From JACKIC01 sp964543795 (GTDB taxonomy: Bacteria; Planctomycetota; UBA1135; UBA2386): a stretch of 64,000 nt of DNA. Positions 17,101-25,459 of the stretch are shown here, piece after piece. Position 1 is the first letter of the stretch. Each line of letters opens with the position of its first letter. The translations under genes were made by a program, and so were the position numbers. The notes beneath the pieces were generated by a model. That model saw only the letters and a program-made list of their open reading frames with translations, was not told the DNA's origin and ran no database searches. The stretch spans positions 33,689-97,688 of the forward strand of contig CAZIZN010000022.1 of NCBI GenBank assembly GCA_964543795.1, in the 5' to 3' direction.

Positions 17101-17696
17101 CAGAAGATCGGCACTTCGCGGCCGAGCTCCGCCATCGCGTCACGCGCCGCGACGATCGCCAGCTTGACCTGCAGCAGGTCCTGGCACGTCTCGATGTTGA
17201 GGCAGTCGACGCCGCCGGCGATCAGGCCCTTGCAGTAGACCTTGTAGGCGAGGAACAGCTCGTCGGGCGAGATGTGGCCGAGCGTGACCAGCTTGGTGCC
17301 CGGGCCGACGGACCCGGCGACGAACCGCGGCTGCTGGGCGGTGCTGAAGCGGTCCGCCGCCTTGCGCGCGACCTGCGCCGCCAGCCGATTGAGCTCGAAG
17401 GCGCGGTCGGCGAGGTCGAACTCGGCGAGCACGTAGGGCAGGCCGCCGAACGAGTTGGTCTCGACGACGTCCGCGCCGGCCGCGAAGTAGCGCTCGTGGA
17501 TCGCGCCGACCACGTCGGGCCGGGTCTCGACGAGCAACTCGTTGCAGCCCTCCTTGCCGAGGAAGTCGTCGAGGGTCAGGTTCGCATTCTGCAGCTGGGT
17601 GCCCATGCCGCCGTCGAAGACGAGGACACGGCGCTGCAGAACGCCGAGGATCGGGAACTGGGCGAGGCGTTCGCGGGGATCGAAACGGGGCGTCAT
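14178..17696 (-). CDS. metH: Cobalamin-dependent methionine synthase
   Basis: A complete 1172-residue enzyme that transfers the methyl of 5-methyltetrahydrofolate to homocysteine through methylcobalamin. Domains in order: homocysteine-binding barrel (about 15-330) with zinc cysteines in GLNCATGPD and GGCCGTTPEH; pterin-binding domain (about 360-620; GERTNANGSKKF, ENSHVLDVC); cobalamin module (about 660-900) with the B12 signature DVHDIGKNLV; and a C-terminal activation domain that binds S-adenosylmethionine for reactivation. The start is ATG 17696 (MTPRFDPRERL). No cobalamin riboswitch was seen in the short upstream gap (17697-17790). Confidence 0.97.
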   Translation of the reverse strand: MTPRFDPRERLAQFPILGVLQRRVLVFDGGMGTQLQNANLTLDDFLGKEGCNELLVETRPDVVGAIHERYFAAGADVVETNSFGGLPYVLAEFDLADRAFELNRLAAQVARKAADRFSTAQQPRFVAGSVGPGTKLVTLGHISPDELFLAYKVYCKGLIAGGVDCLNIETCQDLLQVKLAIVAARDAMAELGREVPIFCTVTIETTGTMLVGSDIGAAVTTLEALPVDVIGLNCATGPDLMQESVRHLGRTTTRQIMVMPNAGLPRNVGGRAVYDLTPAELARFQARFVQEFGIAVVGGCCGTTPEHVEAMRRAVDGLVPRERPVDYQPQVASLFHSVPLDQESGPLIVGERTNANGSKKFREHMLAGDVEGMLQLAKEQVHENSHVLDVCTAYVGRDEAGDMLRFLRPLVQQVTAPLMIDSTQIDVVEQALIATPGRAIVNSINLEDGEEKADALCRLARRYGAAFVALTIDEEGMAKTAERKLAVARRIHDICVHRHGMNPGDLIFDPLTFTIGSGDEASRDAGLQTLLGIELIKKHIPGVRTILGLSNISFGLDPYSRQILNSVYLAEAIRHGLDAAIVHASKIVPIHKLDEEDRAVTLDLIHDRRREGYDPLFKFIERFQGKKRIDTGAGVDENALPVEERLAKRIVDGNKNGIGKHLDEAMAKYTPLEIINEILLDGMKVVGDLFGSGEMQLPFVLQSAECMKAAVAYLQPFMEKVEGDAKGTLVLATVRGDVHDIGKNLVDIVVSNNGYRVVNLGIKVPVEQILEAARENKADAIGMSGLLVKSTVIMKENLELMSTRAIATPVICGGAALNRAYVEDDLRAAYTTGPVYYGADAFSGLHIMDELTGRAKAKTITQNPSPQKRVTSHRRMTRAEKEQMLAHAFTEFADSGVVPAPVVPTPPFWGAAVVGPEELDLGTVLQYVNRKALFRLQWQYKQGKRSEADYQKFVADFVEPRFREWQKRAREQKLLEPRVVYGWWPCFSDRNALVVLDPADRARELCRFEFPRQPGGRRLCMSDFFRRKDSGELDVVGFSLVTMGAVATRESERLFRENRYDEYLHFHGLSVEGAEALAEYWHKRMRQQLGIAHEDAADIDDLFKQKYQGSRYSFGYPACPNLEDQQKLLPLLEASRIGVALSEEFQLVPEQSTSAVICHHPAAKYFNVSVTA

Positions 17697-17790
17697 CGTC
17701 GAAACGGCCGAGGAGCATAGCCTCAGGTCGGCGGCGACGAGCCCTTCGGTTGCGAATCGGTCGCGACTCGGACCGCACCGGTCCGGAGCC

Positions 17791-19020
17791 TCACATGAGC
17801 GCCGTCCGCCCCTTCGCATCGGGTTCGACTTCGAGCGGCGGCGGCACCGCGACGCCGGCGATGAGCTGGCCCGCCACGATCGCGCCGCCGACCAGCAGCA
17901 TCTGGAACGCGAACTGCGCACTGGCGGCGAAGTCCTGGTCGAGCGCGGTGTAGAGGCCGCGGAAGCCGAGACTGCCCGGCACGAGCAGCAGCAGTCCCGG
18001 CGTGCGCACGATGGCAGCGGGCCGTCGGCGCCAGCGCGCGAAGAGATTCGCAGCGGCGGCGACCATCGCGGCGCCGAGGAACGCGCCGAGCTCGCCGCCG
18101 AGCACCTGCGCGCCGATTCTCGCACCGCCGTAGCCTGCCGCCATGCCGACCAGCACCCACGGCCACTGCCGCGGCGACGCGCGCAGCGACACGGCGAACG
18201 CGAGCCACGTGACGAGCAGCGCCGCGACGAGCCACGGCCAGGCCAGTCGGGTCGGCTCGACCACCGGCGCCGCACCGAACAGGAGCACTCCGGCCTTGCC
18301 GCCGAGCCCGACGCCGATCGCCATCGTCAGCAAGGTCGCCAGCGCCCCCATCAGGCGCGCACTTCCCGCGGCGAGGTGGCGCATCGCCAGTTCGGCGAGC
18401 GCGGACGTGAACGACAGGCCCGGCAGCAGCACGACGATCGCCGCCACGGTCGCCAGCGGCACGTGCAGCGGCACTCCGTTCGCCGCGACGGCGCTGACCA
18501 GGAAGGCCACGACGGCCGTCGCGAGCGGTGCCTGCACCTCCGCCAGCCGCGGCCAGCGCAGGGCCAGCAGGGCGAGCGCGCCGACCGCACAACCTGCGCC
18601 ACCCGCGACCGCGACCTCGGCCCAGCCGCCGCCGAGCAGCACGGCCGCCCCGGCACCGGCGGCGGCGATCGCCACGGCCGAACCCGCGCCGCCGCGAACC
18701 TGCGCGTCGAGGACCGCCCGGATGCGCTCGATGCCCTGCTCCGGCGACAACTGCCGGCCGACCACCGCGTCGCGGATCTCGTAGAGCTCCGCGAGCCGCG
18801 CGAGATCGTGGTCGCCGGGGCTGACCCGTTCGAGGGTCGTCTCCGCGCGACCCTCGCCCTCGGCGATCGAGGCGAAGATGGCCGTCGGCGTGGCGAAGAA
18901 GCTGCCGCGCAGGCCCAGCGCCAGACAGCACGCCGACATGGAGTCCTCGACGCGGTAGGACGGGCTGCCGAGCGCGTGCATGGCGCGGCCGAGGGCGATC
19001 ACGAACGGTTGGGCGGACAC
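17791..19020 (-). CDS. Threonine/serine exporter, ThrE type
   Basis: A 409-residue inner-membrane protein joining the two halves of the ThrE family. The N-terminal soluble DUF1212-like part includes YRVEDSM and FFATPTAIFASI. A first membrane bundle contains LLPGLSFTSALAELA, and a second, DUF3815-like bundle includes TPGLLLLVPGSLGFRGLYTAL. Family members export threonine and serine using the proton gradient. GTG 19020 (VSAQPFVIALG) is the best start; the in-frame ATG at 18981 would cut into the conserved N-terminus. It lies on the minus strand, divergent from the acyltransferase gene and upstream of metH with a 94-base gap. Confidence 0.88.
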   Translation of the reverse strand: MSAQPFVIALGRAMHALGSPSYRVEDSMSACCLALGLRGSFFATPTAIFASIAEGEGRAETTLERVSPGDHDLARLAELYEIRDAVVGRQLSPEQGIERIRAVLDAQVRGGAGSAVAIAAAGAGAAVLLGGGWAEVAVAGGAGCAVGALALLALRWPRLAEVQAPLATAVVAFLVSAVAANGVPLHVPLATVAAIVVLLPGLSFTSALAELAMRHLAAGSARLMGALATLLTMAIGVGLGGKAGVLLFGAAPVVEPTRLAWPWLVAALLVTWLAFAVSLRASPRQWPWVLVGMAAGYGGARIGAQVLGGELGAFLGAAMVAAAANLFARWRRRPAAIVRTPGLLLLVPGSLGFRGLYTALDQDFAASAQFAFQMLLVGGAIVAGQLIAGVAVPPPLEVEPDAKGRTALM

Positions 19021-19084
19021 GCTGCCGAGCGTAGCAGCGCCGCTCGTCGATCGCGGACAGCGATGCAGCTCCACTGTTGACGCT

Positions 19085-20563
19085 GTGCGCGGAGCCTGGG
19101 ATCTTCCGCCGTTCGGTTCCGGACGCCCCGGGACACAGTCACGCGACCGGCGTCCGCGCCGGGATCTCCCCCTGGACGGAACCAGCACCCTTCGGCCCGC
19201 CGCCCTGCAAGGCGCAGGGGCGAGCGCCACCGCGAGCCCCTGGCTCCTGGACTCGGAGCACAATCGCCGGGTCGTCGACGGCCTGCGCGCGATCGGCATC
19301 ATCCTCGTGGTCGCGTTCCACGGCGCGTTCGTGTTCGTGAAGGTCCTGCCGCGCGAGCAACTCGACGCGTTCGTCGCGGGCATGCCGGCGGTCTTCAACA
19401 TCGTCTGGCAGGCGCTCGGCTCCGAGGTCGTGTTCTTCGCCTCGGGCTTCCTCCTGTCCTACCTGTTGCTGCGCGAACACGGCCGACACGGCAGCATCGA
19501 CGTGCGCACGTTCTGGATCCGCCGGCTCTCCCGCATCGTGCCCCTGTTCCTGGTGGCGCTGGCGATCTTCATGCTCGGGCGGAACTTCTACTGGGACCGC
19601 CTGCTCACCAACCTGCTCTTCGTCGCGCGCATCGACGGCCACCTCGGGATCACCGAACACGGCGGCAAGAACTACATCCCGGTCGGCTGGTCGCTCGAGG
19701 TTATGGTGCACGCCTACCTCGCCCTGCCGTTCCTCGTGCGCGGGGTGCTCTGGACGCGCCGCCCGTTCACCTGCGCGATGTTCCTGGCAGTGGCCAGCGT
19801 CGTACCGCGCTACTTCGCCCTCGCGCTGGAGCCGGAGGTGCACTCGCTCCGCGCCTACGAGATCCTGGACATCGGCGAAGTACCGCTGGTGCTGCGCGAC
19901 CTGTACTACCTGACCTGGTTCCGCCTGACGCCCTTCCTGCTGGGCCTCGCCGCCGCCGTCGCGGTCACGCGGCACCGCGCCAGCCTCGAGCGCTGGTGCT
20001 CGTCGCCGACGCGCGCGACGTTCACGGTCGCGTCCGGCGCCGCGCTGGTCGCCGCCAGCGGGTTCATGCCGGTGCAGGCGGAAGGCAGCTTCGTCTACGA
20101 CCTGTTCGGCACGCGCGAGTGGCTCTGGTTCTGGAGCTGCCAGCGCGCCGTGCTGATCGCCGGACTGGCGATCGTGCTGCTGACCGTGCTCGCGTCGGCG
20201 CGCGGCGTGCCCGGCCTGCTCGGTCGGTTCCTCGCGCTGCGCGTCTTCGGTCCGATCTCCCACGGCATCTATTCGATCTACCTGTTCCACTTCGCCTGCC
20301 TGATCCCCGCGGCGCTGGTCGTCTTCCTGCCCGCCGTCGTGACCGGCATCGCCCGGTCCCCGTCGTTCGATCGCAAGGTGCTGCTCGAGCACGTCAGCGC
20401 CTCGATCGGCACCGCGACCGTCTGGCACTACCTCTGCGTGGTGGTGATCGCCGTGTGGCTCTCCACGCTGCTGGCCGGTTTCCTGACGCGCGTGATCGAG
20501 ACGCCGCTGCAGGAGCGGCTGCGCGCGCGGCTCGCGCGCCGATCGCGGCGGCCGACCGGCTAA
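19085..20563 (+). CDS. Acyltransferase 3 family membrane protein
   Basis: A polytopic inner-membrane acyltransferase (about 490 residues) of the type that O-acetylates or succinylates exopolysaccharides and cell-wall sugars. The family opening is clear: RVVDGLRAIGIILVVAFHGAF, with the catalytic-type Arg and His residues in the first helix, then a second conserved R in WIRRLSRIVPLF. About ten hydrophobic helices follow. The start is uncertain: no ATG lies near the conserved region, and GTG 19085 is the most likely (earlier starts would overlap the ThrE gene). It converges on fliN, and the two stop codons overlap. Confidence 0.85.
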   Translation: MRGAWDLPPFGSGRPGTQSRDRRPRRDLPLDGTSTLRPAALQGAGASATASPWLLDSEHNRRVVDGLRAIGIILVVAFHGAFVFVKVLPREQLDAFVAGMPAVFNIVWQALGSEVVFFASGFLLSYLLLREHGRHGSIDVRTFWIRRLSRIVPLFLVALAIFMLGRNFYWDRLLTNLLFVARIDGHLGITEHGGKNYIPVGWSLEVMVHAYLALPFLVRGVLWTRRPFTCAMFLAVASVVPRYFALALEPEVHSLRAYEILDIGEVPLVLRDLYYLTWFRLTPFLLGLAAAVAVTRHRASLERWCSSPTRATFTVASGAALVAASGFMPVQAEGSFVYDLFGTREWLWFWSCQRAVLIAGLAIVLLTVLASARGVPGLLGRFLALRVFGPISHGIYSIYLFHFACLIPAALVVFLPAVVTGIARSPSFDRKVLLEHVSASIGTATVWHYLCVVVIAVWLSTLLAGFLTRVIETPLQERLRARLARRSRRPTG

Positions 20564-20952
20564 CGCAGACTCTCGAGACGTCCCTGCGCGTCGACGATCT
20601 GCGTGATGCGCAGACCGTAGGAGTCGTCGACGAGCACGACCTCGCCGCGCGCCACGAGCTTGCCGTTGACCCGCAGATCGACGGGCTCCTCCGCCTTCTT
20701 GTCGAGCGCGACGACGCTGCCCGGCACGAGCCTGAGCACTTCCTCGAGGCTCATCTGGGTGCGACCGACCTCGACCGAGATCGGGATCTCGACGTCGAGC
20801 AACAGGTCGAGGTTGCGCGAGCCGTCGCCCTTGACGCCCTGGCCGAGCGGACCGAAGGTCACGGGCTGCACCGCTGCGGCCGCGAGCTCGGCGCCCGCCT
20901 GCGCCACGGCATCGGCGCCCCAGTCGCCACCCTGTTGTTCGTTGCCTGCCAT
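20560..20952 (-). CDS. fliN: Flagellar motor switch protein FliN
   Basis: A 130-residue C-ring subunit. Residues 45-125 are the SpoA/FliN domain (LDLLLDVEIPISVEVGRTQMSLEEVLRL, GSVVALDKKAEEPVDLRVNGKLVARGEVVLVDDSYGLRI), preceded by an Ala/Gly-rich tail of about 45 residues that is longer than usual. It forms the base of the cytoplasmic switch with FliM, where CheY-phosphate sets rotation. It starts at ATG 20952, 4 bases after the fliM stop, and is the last gene of the flagellar operon. Its TAG overlaps the stop of the convergent acyltransferase gene. Confidence 0.95.
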   Translation of the reverse strand: MAGNEQQGGDWGADAVAQAGAELAAAAVQPVTFGPLGQGVKGDGSRNLDLLLDVEIPISVEVGRTQMSLEEVLRLVPGSVVALDKKAEEPVDLRVNGKLVARGEVVLVDDSYGLRITQIVDAQGRLESLR

Positions 20953-20956
20953 GCGC

Positions 20957-21952
20957 TCAGTTGCTCATGACATCGGCAACCTGGATGCCCAACCTGTTGC
21001 CGATCCTGCCGATGTGGGCCGTGAACTTGGGCCGTCCTTCGACCGGCACGACGGCCGGCTGGCCCAGCCGCGCGTCGAGCGGGATGACGTCCCCGGCCTG
21101 CAGGTCGAGCAGCTGACGCAGCCGGATGCGCGCCTGGCCGAGCTCGGCGGCGAGCTCGACGGGCACGCCGCGCACGCTGCGTTCCACCGTGGCGCGAGAC
21201 GAGCCCGGCTCGGCGCCGGCCGTCGCACCGCGGGTGAGGCGAGCGAGCATCGTCTCGATCGAGGCGAACGGGAGCACGAGTCGCAGATCGCCGATCAGGA
21301 AGTCGCCGGCGGCCTGGAAGTAGACGGACAGCACGACGTCCTGCGACGGCAGGATCTGCGCCATCGAAGGGTTGCAGAAACGGTTCTGCACCGACCACTG
21401 CAGCTCGACGACCTCGCGCAGGCTCTCGCAGATCCGGTCGAGACAAGGCCCCACCAGCGCATCCGCCACGGTGTACTCGGCAGCGGTGAAGTCCTTGGGC
21501 ACACGGCTGACCTTGCCCGACCCGCCGAGGATGCGGTCGACGGCGCCGTAGAGCATGCTCGTGCTCGCGGTCAGCAGCGCCGGCTGCTTCCACGGCTTCA
21601 TCTCGAGCACGTAGATCGCCACCGGACCGGGCAGTTGTTCGAGCCAGGTGCCGAAACGCATCTGTTCGACCGCGACGCAGTCGCACCGCGCCTCGAGGCG
21701 CAGCCGGTCGCTCATGGTCGCCGAGAGCATCTTGCCGGCGCTCTCGAAGTAGCGTTCGAGACCGCGCAGCTGTTCGCGCCCCAGGCGATTGGGCTTGAGC
21801 AGATCCATCGGCGCCACGACGCGGTCGTCGACGGGCTGCTTGAGCAGGTCGAGGGGCAGCCGCGGCTGGGGGTCGACGTCGAGCGCGCCACCCTCGCTGC
21901 GGAACATGTGCAGCAGGGTGTCGATCTCCTCGTTGCTCAGGATCTCGTTCAC
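20957..21952 (-). CDS. fliM: Flagellar motor switch protein FliM
   Basis: A 331-residue FliM starting at GTG 21952. The extreme N-terminus carries the CheY-binding type motif (VNEILSNEEIDTLL; compare LSQxEIDALL). A CheC-like middle domain (about 40-220) and a C-terminal SpoA domain (GVPVELAAELGQARIRLRQLLDLQAGDVIPLD) follow. It links the FliG ring to FliN. The N-terminal switch motif implies a chemotaxis pathway that is not encoded in this window. It sits between fliL and fliN on the minus strand with short gaps (16 and 4 bases). Confidence 0.95.
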   Translation of the reverse strand: MNEILSNEEIDTLLHMFRSEGGALDVDPQPRLPLDLLKQPVDDRVVAPMDLLKPNRLGREQLRGLERYFESAGKMLSATMSDRLRLEARCDCVAVEQMRFGTWLEQLPGPVAIYVLEMKPWKQPALLTASTSMLYGAVDRILGGSGKVSRVPKDFTAAEYTVADALVGPCLDRICESLREVVELQWSVQNRFCNPSMAQILPSQDVVLSVYFQAAGDFLIGDLRLVLPFASIETMLARLTRGATAGAEPGSSRATVERSVRGVPVELAAELGQARIRLRQLLDLQAGDVIPLDARLGQPAVVPVEGRPKFTAHIGRIGNRLGIQVADVMSN

Positions 21953-21968
21953 GTGGTCCGACCTTGCG

Positions 21969-22487
21969 TCACTGCATGAGCCAGCGCACCCAGACGATGC
22001 GCGAGACCTTCGCCAGCTTCTCGCCCTTGCCGTTCGCGGGGAACAGCGTGCGGTCGAGGTCGTCGATGAGTTCCTTCTCGAGCACGACGATCGAGGACTC
22101 GGCCTGCAGCTGCTCCATGCTGTACTGCTTGAGGATGCGCAGCACGTTGGAGTTGGCGTCGTCCCAGTACTTGCCGATCTGCTCGAAGGCGGCCTGCTCC
22201 CGGTCGTCGCGCACCGTGTAGACGAACTTCAACGCGATGCTCGCGATGGCCTTGCCGGCCTTGGTGCGCGGATTGAACTCGTGCTTGATCTGATCGGGGT
22301 GCGTGACGTCGCAGAACTCGTGTTCCGGCGGCGCCACCGGCACCTCGACCGTCTTCGGCGGAACCGCGAAGACCACGCCGACGCCGCCGAGGACGGCGCC
22401 GACGGCGACCATGACGATCGCCGGCAGGCCCTTCCTCTTGCCGCCCTCGGTCTTGCCTTCGGATTCTCTCTTCTTGTCGTCGGCCAC
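21969..22487 (-). CDS. fliL: Flagellar basal-body-associated protein FliL
   Basis: A 172-residue protein starting at GTG 22487. It has a short Lys-rich cytoplasmic head, one membrane helix (about residues 20-42; GLPAIVMVAVGAVLGGVGVVFAV) and a periplasmic stomatin-like domain with a conserved repeating pattern. FliL rings surround the stator units and stabilise torque generation. It lies upstream of fliM as in other operons, but after a MotE-like gene instead of motA/motB, which are absent here. Confidence 0.9.
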   Translation of the reverse strand: MADDKKRESEGKTEGGKRKGLPAIVMVAVGAVLGGVGVVFAVPPKTVEVPVAPPEHEFCDVTHPDQIKHEFNPRTKAGKAIASIALKFVYTVRDDREQAAFEQIGKYWDDANSNVLRILKQYSMEQLQAESSIVVLEKELIDDLDRTLFPANGKGEKLAKVSRIVWVRWLMQ

Positions 22488-22588
22488 GTTGTCTCGTCTC
22501 CGTCTGCCGATCCCCGCCGTCGCGGTCTATCGGCATCCAGCCAGCCCGTCGTTGAAGAACTCGCCAGCATCCGCTCGCGCCGCGGCGC

Positions 22589-23638
22589 TCAGCGCCCTGG
22601 CGCCGATGGCGCCGCCTCCTTGCTGACGCGCACGCGCTTCTGCATGACGTCCCAGGCGAGTGCCGTCGGCAGCGCCTTGAGCACCTCGTCGAGCTTGTCC
22701 TTCTGCATGAACTCCAGCAGTTTGAGGATCTCGGTCTGACCGGCGTCCGTCTTCCACTGGTCCTCGACGATCTGCGCCGCCACCGTGGGCTCGAAGTTCG
22801 CGAGCGCCGCGGCGTTCTTCTTCAACGCGGCGACCTCGTCGCTCCGGACCAGCTTGACCTGCTCCTGGAACTTCTCGATGCGGCGGTCGAGCTGTCGGTG
22901 CAGGTTCTCGACCTCGGTCCGCTCGCGGCTCAGGTCGCGCTGCCGACGGGCTATGTCGTCGCCGAGCTCCTTGAGTTCCTGCTCGCGCAGGTCCAGCGCG
23001 GTGCGCCGGCGGTCGAGTTCGGCCACGACCGACTCGACGCGGCGCCACGCCTCGTTGATCTGTTCGGGGGTGAGCCCGGCGGGCAGCCCTTCGAACGTGA
23101 ACAGGCCGCCGGGCACGTAGGTGTTCCTCCGGTCCGCGGCTCGCGCGGCGTCGGCGGCGTCGAAGTCGCGTTCGGCCGGGTGCTTCGCCGGCTGGGCGTC
23201 GGCCGCGACCGGCGCCTCGCCCGCGCCGGCCTCCGGGCGACCTTCCTTGGCCTGATCGGCACCCTCCGCCTTGGCCTGTTCGCCGCCCTGTCCGCCGGCC
23301 TCAGGCGGCGTCTCCTCGAACAGGGACCGGCCGACCTTGCGGCGGTGCGGCTTGCCCTCGCCCTGCAGCCCCGCGTCCGCGGCGTCCGCCGACGCCCCTG
23401 CCGGGCCCGCATGCGCCGCGTCCTCGATCGCCGCAGCCGCGTCCGCGGCCCCTCGCGCGTCGACGACGTCGCGACCGCCATCCGCCGGCGCCGGCGGCGG
23501 CGCCGGGAAGAGCCGGTTCAGCAGCGGGATGTTCGCAACGCCCTCGTGGTCGAGGCGCCCCGTCGCGGCCAGACCGCCGACCACCGAGCCGACGAACAGC
23601 AGGACCCCCACCAACACCTTCACCAGGATGCCGACCAT
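22589..23638 (-). CDS. MotE-like flagellar protein
   Basis: A 349-residue protein with an N-terminal membrane helix (residues 3-25), a long Ala/Pro/Glu-rich region of low complexity (about 45-150), a coiled coil (about 190-260; RVESVVAELDRRRTALDLREQELKELGDD) and a C-terminal MgtE-N-like domain (FEPTVAAQIVEDQWKTDAG, FMQKDKLDEVLKALP). This layout matches MotE, a periplasmic chaperone of stator proteins, apart from the long linker. Its ATG overlaps the fliJ stop by one base (TGATG), so the two are coupled. Assignment is by domain order and context. Confidence 0.78.
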   Translation of the reverse strand: MVGILVKVLVGVLLFVGSVVGGLAATGRLDHEGVANIPLLNRLFPAPPPAPADGGRDVVDARGAADAAAAIEDAAHAGPAGASADAADAGLQGEGKPHRRKVGRSLFEETPPEAGGQGGEQAKAEGADQAKEGRPEAGAGEAPVAADAQPAKHPAERDFDAADAARAADRRNTYVPGGLFTFEGLPAGLTPEQINEAWRRVESVVAELDRRRTALDLREQELKELGDDIARRQRDLSRERTEVENLHRQLDRRIEKFQEQVKLVRSDEVAALKKNAAALANFEPTVAAQIVEDQWKTDAGQTEILKLLEFMQKDKLDEVLKALPTALAWDVMQKRVRVSKEAAPSAPGR

Positions 23639-24075
23639 CAGACCTCACCTCCCTGGGCATGCGCGCGGCCGAGCTGCGACAGCTCGTCGAGTTCGGCCTG
23701 CTCGGCCCGCGCGGCCTCGATGCGCCATTCGGTCCGCTTGTGTTCCCGCAACTGCTGCAGCACCCGCAGGTCGCGTGCCCGTTGCGCGTAGTCGTTGCGC
23801 GCCTTGCCGAGCCGGCCTTCGGCCGCCGCCATCTCGCGCGCGAGCCGCCATTGCCGCTGCCGCAGGGAGACCTCGAGCCGCCGCGCCAGGAATCCGACGG
23901 CGTCGTTGCCCGCGGCCTGATCGGCGAACTCCGCGACGCCCTGGGCAGCGGTTCGCTGCAGTTGCTCGACGCGATCGACCTCGGCCATCGCCGTGGCCAG
24001 GTCGCGGCGCGCGGCGCGTTCGAACTGCGTGCGCACGCGCAACAACGGATCGAGGCGGAAGCGGAATCGGCGCAT
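23638..24075 (-). CDS. fliJ: Flagellar export chaperone FliJ
   Basis: A 145-residue, almost entirely alpha-helical protein with many charged residues: MRRFRFRLDPLLRVRTQFERAARRDLATAM starts with the basic FliJ N-terminus and continues in coiled-coil heptads to about residue 130. FliJ lies in the centre of the FliI ATPase ring and couples export to the proton gradient. It starts at ATG 24075, 70 bases downstream of the fliI stop. Sequence conservation is poor in the family, so position after fliI is important evidence. Confidence 0.88.
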   Translation of the reverse strand: MRRFRFRLDPLLRVRTQFERAARRDLATAMAEVDRVEQLQRTAAQGVAEFADQAAGNDAVGFLARRLEVSLRQRQWRLAREMAAAEGRLGKARNDYAQRARDLRVLQQLREHKRTEWRIEAARAEQAELDELSQLGRAHAQGGEV

Positions 24076-24145
24076 GCGACGGTATCGACCATGGCACGGG
24101 CGGATCCTGAGCCGTCTGCGCCGGAATCCCTCGCGCCGGCCCCGG

Positions 24146-25459
24146 TCAGCCGCCGGCGATCTGCTGCAGGAGCCGCTGCGTCTCGACGGCGGGGCGGCTC
24201 TGGGTGCCGTGGAACAGCAGGTTGTCGATCGCCCCGATCCTGGCTATCGCCTGGTCGAGCAGCGGATCGGCGCCGCGGCGGTAGGCGCCCACGGCCACCA
24301 GGTCGCGGTTCTCCTCGTGATGCGCGAGCAGCTCCCGCAGCCGCTGCGCCCGGCGACGGTGGTCGGCGCTCGTCACCTTGGGCATCAGGCGGCTGACCGA
24401 TCCCAGCACGTCGATCGCCGGGAACTTGCCGCGCTCGGCGATGCGCCGGCTCAGCACGATGTGGCCGTCGAGGTAACCGCGCAGCGCGTCGGCCACCGGC
24501 TCGTTCATGTCGTCGCCGTCGACGAGCACCGTGAACAGGCCGGTGATCGTGCCGCGATCGTCGCTGCCCAGGCGCTCGACGAGGCGCGGCAACGAGGCGA
24601 AGAGCGACGGCGGGTAGCCGCGCAGGGTCGGCGGTTCGCCGGCGGCGAGCCCTACCTCGCGCACCGCCATCGCGTAGCGCGTCACCGAGTCCATCATGAA
24701 CAGCACGTCGGCACCCTGAGCGCGGAAGGCCTCGGCGATCGTCACGGCGGTCAGCGGCGCCTTGAGGCGCAGCATCGGCGCCGCATCCGACGTGCAGGCG
24801 ACGACGACGCTCTTCTGCAGGCCTTCGGGTCCGAGCGCCTCGGTGACGAACTCGCCGACCTCGCGGCCGCGTTCGCCGATCAGGGCGATGACGTTCACCT
24901 GCCCGGCCCGACTGCGGGCGATGCTGCCCATCAGGGTCGACTTGCCGACGCCGGACCCCGCGAAGATGCCGATGCGCTGGCCCTTGCCGCACGTCAGCAG
25001 CCCGTCGATCGCCGCGACGCCGGTCTCGATGGGTTCGGTGATCGGCGCGCGCGCCAGCGGCGAGGGCGCATCCGCGGTGACGGGTCGCAGTGCGCCGACC
25101 GGCGGCGGGCCGCCGTCGAGCGGGCGGCCGAGCGCGTCGACCACCCGGCCGAGCAGCCCCGCGCCGACCGGCACGGCGAGCGCGCGATGCTCGTTGCGCA
25201 CTCGGTCCCACGGCGCCACGCGGTGCTGGTCGCCGAGCGCCAGCACGACGGCGTCGTCCCGATCGAAGCCCACGACCTCGGCGGGGATGGGCAGTGCGCC
25301 GGACTCCGCGTCGATCGTGCACTGGTCGCCGATCGCGGCGCGCAGGCCGGTGACGCGGATGGCGATGCCCGAGATGGCGCGGACGCGCCCCTCGGCGCGC
25401 GGCCGATTGACGACCCTGGCGCTGGCGACGGCTCGCTGCAGGATCTCCGGCAGCGTCAC
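24146..25459 (-). CDS. fliI: Flagellum-specific ATPase FliI
   Basis: A 437-residue export ATPase starting at GTG 25459, which overlaps the fliH stop as GTGA. Walker A is GSGVGKST at 168-175, Walker B lies near DVLFMMDSVTRYAMA, and the FliI/Yop signature follows (PPSLFASLPRLVERLG). FliI forms a hexamer at the membrane that unfolds and delivers flagellar substrates, with FliH and FliJ as partners; all three are adjacent in this operon. Confidence 0.97.
   Translation of the reverse strand: MTLPEILQRAVASARVVNRPRAEGRVRAISGIAIRVTGLRAAIGDQCTIDAESGALPIPAEVVGFDRDDAVVLALGDQHRVAPWDRVRNEHRALAVPVGAGLLGRVVDALGRPLDGGPPPVGALRPVTADAPSPLARAPITEPIETGVAAIDGLLTCGKGQRIGIFAGSGVGKSTLMGSIARSRAGQVNVIALIGERGREVGEFVTEALGPEGLQKSVVVACTSDAAPMLRLKAPLTAVTIAEAFRAQGADVLFMMDSVTRYAMAVREVGLAAGEPPTLRGYPPSLFASLPRLVERLGSDDRGTITGLFTVLVDGDDMNEPVADALRGYLDGHIVLSRRIAERGKFPAIDVLGSVSRLMPKVTSADHRRRAQRLRELLAHHEENRDLVAVGAYRRGADPLLDQAIARIGAIDNLLFHGTQSRPAVETQRLLQQIAGG

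Noticed and set aside
12603..17720. A 1705-residue plus-strand open frame opposite metH, and similar very long frames such as 9373-13488 and 9085-14112
   Set aside because: They are Arg-, Ala- and His-rich with no domains and run antisense or past real genes; they are typical shadows of high-G+C coding sequence.
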